Made by a program: the position numbers and the translations under genes | Shown: piece by piece, positions 61,214-64,000 of the stretch | Layout of the letters: each line of letters starts with the position of its first letter | Numbering within the stretch: the stretch's first letter is position 1 | From: Sporosarcina sp. P33 | Lineage (GTDB): Bacteria > Bacillota > Bacilli > Bacillales_A > Planococcaceae | Assembly: GCF_002077155.1 (NCBI RefSeq) | Contig: NZ_CP015027.1 | Span: 1,342,501 to 1,406,500 of the forward strand | Length of the DNA: 64,000 bases | Direction: 5' to 3' | The notes under the pieces: model-generated | Database searches by the model: none | Seen by the model: only the letters and a program-made list of their open reading frames with translations | Told to the model about the DNA's origin: nothing

Positions 61214-63777
61214 GATTCATTCACCACCAATTGCTGCATCATTTCTTCCAGTCCTTGCTTTAATTGCTTACTTTCTTCCTCCAATGTAGCTAACGTGTCA
61301 GAATAACGGTTTTGTAATTCTTCTAGTACCGTTAGTTCTTCAGTTAAAGGATTTTCAATTAATCGCATAATGTTAGAAACGAGTGAACCGAACCATTTTT
61401 CATGCATTAGCTCATCAATTTCCTCACACGTCAACGTTTCGATGCGTTTTTCTGTTGCTTCTTTTAATTCTTGATTTAATTTCTTCACATCACGATTTAG
61501 CGTTGTCTTTTCATTTAGCAAGCTTTCTGCTTTTTTCAATAAGGTGTGGTCTGTACTTCCTTTATCTGATTCTTTTAATAGTGAGCGGATCGCTCCTATT
61601 GTGAAAGCATCTTCTTTGTCGTTCAATGCTTCGCTTAAAGCGACTTCTTCATTACTTTCTTCCACCTTGGCTGCTTCGACTAATTCAGCTAATTCAGCAT
61701 CAATTTCAGAAAGTCTTGATTCTTTTTCTTCTATAATAGAAACTTCTTCAGCGAATAGATGTTTCACCATTAATTCAGTCGGAATGATACTGCCTATCCA
61801 ACCATCTTGCTCTTCTCGCTTTGTTTTCCCAGATCCTTTCGTGACCATTAACGGCACGCGTGTACGACCAGCCGTATAGAAGTCCGTCAGGGAGATAATC
61901 TCAGTGTCATCTGTTAGCGTGTCTTTCCAGATTTCCGCAATGATCTGATAGCCATCGTATTCATCAATATGGTTAAAGGCTAATAACAGCTCTTTTATTT
62001 CTACTAACATTGAATCACGTAGTTCAGGGATAGCATTTACATCATCGATCGTTTTCAATAATGGCCAATACTTGTCCATATACGCTTTCAATTGTTGTTC
62101 GACTGCTTTTGATTTCTGAACGACATGGTCATCCGTCAATACTTTTTTCGTTAAGTCATTTATAGATTCTGTGAGTTCTACGTATCCACTACGCACTTCT
62201 TTCAATGCCTGCTTGATTATTGTTGGCACAGATTCTTGTAGTACTTTTAACTCTGCAATGTTGGCATATGGGATACCTCCGTAAAGATGAGCATCTACGT
62301 CTTGCGGAATTTCTTCCTCAACCGATTCAATGTATCTAGGAATATTTAAGTTGTATTCATTTTTAATTATTTCATCTCTTGTAGCCAAGTGACTATAGCC
62401 AGCTTCTTCATTGCGCGTCGCGTATGTATCGACAATTCTTGCAATGTCTTTTTCTTGTAGAACATTTTGCTTTCCTTCTTTCACAAACGTTTTAGAAGCG
62501 TCGATTAGTAATACAGGAGTGCCAAGTGGACGACCTTTCTTCAAAATAAGGACAGTTACTGGTATTCCTGTATTCGTAAACAGTTTATCTGGAAGACCGA
62601 TGATGGTATCAATATAATTCTTTTCTAGTAAGCGTTTGCGTATTTCTCCTTCTGCTCCACCTCTAAATAACACACCATGTGGTAAGACAATCGCCATCGT
62701 GCCCTGTTGTCCTAAATGGAATAAGCCATGTAAAAGAAACGCATAGTCTCCCTTTGAATCCGGTGGTAACACACCTGCAACTTCAAAACGTGGATCGCTC
62801 ACTTTTAAATTTGATTTATTCCAGTTCTTCGCTGAGTATGGTGGATTCATCACGACCGCATCAAATTGTACCCCTTCGTTTGGACGTTGTGGATCTTCTG
62901 GCCAGTCTTCCGCAAGTGTGTCGCCATTATTGATGGTCATTTTTTCTGGACGTACACCGTGAAGAAGCAAGTTCATTCTCGTTAAGTTATAAGTTGCTGT
63001 ATTTTTCTCTTGTCCGTAATAAGCTAAGCTTTTCTTCTCATCTTCTGATAAATACTTACTCACAGTTAAAAGAAGTGAGCCTGAACCGACTGTCGGGTCA
63101 TAGATTGTTTCGATTGACTTCGTTCTCGCAACGATTTGCGCCATGACTTCACTCACTTGGGATGGTGTATAGAATTCTCCAGCTTTCTTTCCAGACTCCA
63201 TTGCAAATTGTCCAATTAAATATTCATACGCATCTCCTAATACGTCACCTTTTTGCAAAGCAACCATATTAAGATCAGCAAAGAGTAATACGAGTTCTTT
63301 TATATTTTTACTACGTTCATTTAAGTTACTACCTAATGCAGTATCTGTGAGGTCCAGTGTAGAACTTGAGAATAATCCCTTAAAATCATCTGAATCGCCT
63401 GTCACGGCAATTGTTCGTTCAAAATGATTCAAGCTATCTGTAACTTTTTGAACTTCAAATTCTCCCGAACGAATATCTGAAATCCATGTTTGGTATAAGT
63501 GTTCTGGTAAGACGTAGTAACCAAGAACATTCGACATCATTTCGACAAGAGGTTCGGGATGTTGTGCGTAGCTTTCACGATACGCGTCAATCACTTCTTG
63601 TTCAGAGTGCTGTTTCATGCCGCTTGCTGTTTTAAATGTATCGATCGTTTTATCACTGAGAAACTTGTAGAACATTAACCCCAACATATAATCTTTGTAT
63701 CGACTGGCATCCATTGAGCCACGTAACTCATTGGCACCGTCCCATAGTCTTCTTTTGATTTCTTCTGATGTAATCAC
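61210..63777 (-). CDS. hsdM: Type I restriction-modification methyltransferase subunit M (HsdM), long form
   Basis: The 855-residue protein has an HsdM N-terminal helical domain and a SAM-binding N6-adenine methyltransferase fold with DPTVGSGSLLL near residue 227 and MNPPYSAKN with NPPY at about 311-314. After the core, a long helical tail (about residues 480-855) contains coiled-coil-like Glu/Lys-rich stretches. Most HsdM are near 500 residues, so the tail is a notable extension. I chose the GTG at 63775-63777 with GGGGGA six bases upstream. First gene of the hsdM-hsdS-hsdR operon. Confidence 0.93.
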   Translation of the reverse strand: MITSEEIKRRLWDGANELRGSMDASRYKDYMLGLMFYKFLSDKTIDTFKTASGMKQHSEQEVIDAYRESYAQHPEPLVEMMSNVLGYYVLPEHLYQTWISDIRSGEFEVQKVTDSLNHFERTIAVTGDSDDFKGLFSSSTLDLTDTALGSNLNERSKNIKELVLLFADLNMVALQKGDVLGDAYEYLIGQFAMESGKKAGEFYTPSQVSEVMAQIVARTKSIETIYDPTVGSGSLLLTVSKYLSEDEKKSLAYYGQEKNTATYNLTRMNLLLHGVRPEKMTINNGDTLAEDWPEDPQRPNEGVQFDAVVMNPPYSAKNWNKSNLKVSDPRFEVAGVLPPDSKGDYAFLLHGLFHLGQQGTMAIVLPHGVLFRGGAEGEIRKRLLEKNYIDTIIGLPDKLFTNTGIPVTVLILKKGRPLGTPVLLIDASKTFVKEGKQNVLQEKDIARIVDTYATRNEEAGYSHLATRDEIIKNEYNLNIPRYIESVEEEIPQDVDAHLYGGIPYANIAELKVLQESVPTIIKQALKEVRSGYVELTESINDLTKKVLTDDHVVQKSKAVEQQLKAYMDKYWPLLKTIDDVNAIPELRDSMLVEIKELLLAFNHIDEYDGYQIIAEIWKDTLTDDTEIISLTDFYTAGRTRVPLMVTKGSGKTKREEQDGWIGSIIPTELMVKHLFAEEVSIIEEKESRLSEIDAELAELVEAAKVEESNEEVALSEALNDKEDAFTIGAIRSLLKESDKGSTDHTLLKKAESLLNEKTTLNRDVKKLNQELKEATEKRIETLTCEEIDELMHEKWFGSLVSNIMRLIENPLTEELTVLEELQNRYSDTLATLEEESKQLKQGLEEMMQQLVVNES

Positions 63778-63848
63778 TTTGTATCCCCCATTAACTTTTC
63801 TAATATGTTTTATGTAACGTATCAATATTATTCAGCAATCTCTTTTCT

Positions 63849-63876
63849 ATTATAGCAGTCTAATGAAAAATCCAAA
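63849..63876 (-). promoter_or_regulatory. Probable promoter of the hsdMSR operon, with inverted repeat
   Basis: TATAAT (complement of 63849-63854) lies 16 bases from TTTGGA (63871-63876) on the minus strand, about 70 bases before the hsdM GTG. ACAATAGAG (63876-63884) and CTCTATTGT (63900-63908) form a 9-base inverted repeat just upstream of, and touching, the -35 box, a candidate regulator site. Confidence 0.5.
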
Positions 63877-64000
63877 CAATAGAGTAATTACAGACAATCC
63901 TCTATTGTCTAAACCAATAATTCGAACACTAAATCCCAATCAAAATGGCTACGACTTTTGAGACGCACAATTGATAAATCTAATATAGCCGCAATCATTT

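Noticed and set aside
1..64000. CRISPR array, tRNA or rRNA genes
   Set aside because: No regularly spaced repeats and no tRNA or rRNA signature sequence were seen on either strand.

Overview
The window looks like chromosome of a low-GC Gram-positive member of the Bacillales. Supporting signs are strong AGGAGG-type ribosome binding sites, TTG/GTG starts, A/T-rich sigma-A promoters, a FadF-type electron carrier, an SLH-domain surface protein and an IS1182-family element. A Planococcaceae member such as Sporosarcina is my best guess, but that is inference. No rRNA, tRNA or CRISPR array was seen.

Positions 1-34.8 kb are almost entirely minus-strand catabolic genes. After a GntR regulator with an enolase-superfamily enzyme, a toast-rack membrane protein and fadF comes a 30-kb acyl-CoA cluster. 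It holds three acyl-CoA ligases (two of them near-identical copies), an SCP-x-like thiolase, two hot-dog thioesterases, ETF, an IclR regulator, a citryl-CoA lyase-like protein, two type III CoA-transferases, one complete TRAP transporter plus two extra TRAP binding proteins, MmgE/PrpD, two acyl-CoA dehydrogenases, two crotonase-fold enzymes, an HMG-CoA lyase, two SDRs and a MaoC pair. Terminators and promoters divide it into units at 34.8-30.8 kb, 30.6-22.4 kb, 21.7-13.9 kb, 13.8-12.2 kb, 11.9-10.6 kb and 10.2-5.1 kb. Three of the promoters (10.38, 22.07 and 34.98 kb) share a palindrome over the -10 box, which suggests one regulon. The enzymes point to uptake of carboxylates or branched acids, CoA activation, and beta-oxidation of methyl-branched acyl-CoAs, with HMG-CoA cleavage as one exit. 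Electrons would pass through ETF and FadF.

Positions 35.2-38.9 kb (plus strand) hold a MarR regulator, an MFS transporter and a PucR/CdaR-type regulator broken by two frameshifts. Positions 38.9-40.2 kb hold a nitronate monooxygenase remnant and an MBL-fold hydrolase. Positions 40.5-45.1 kb form a four-carbon acid-sugar operon (DeoR regulator, DUF1537 kinase, PdxA2 dehydrogenase, GntP permease). A flavin monooxygenase (45.5 kb) and an SLH protein (47 kb) follow.

Positions 48.8-64 kb form a defence and mobility island: an Mrr endonuclease, a serine recombinase with a recognisable res-like site, a tyrosine integrase interrupted by a frameshift at an A7 run, a DSR2-like SIR2 anti-phage protein, an IS1182 element inserted in a terminator hairpin, and a complete type I restriction-modification operon (hsdM-hsdS-hsdR).
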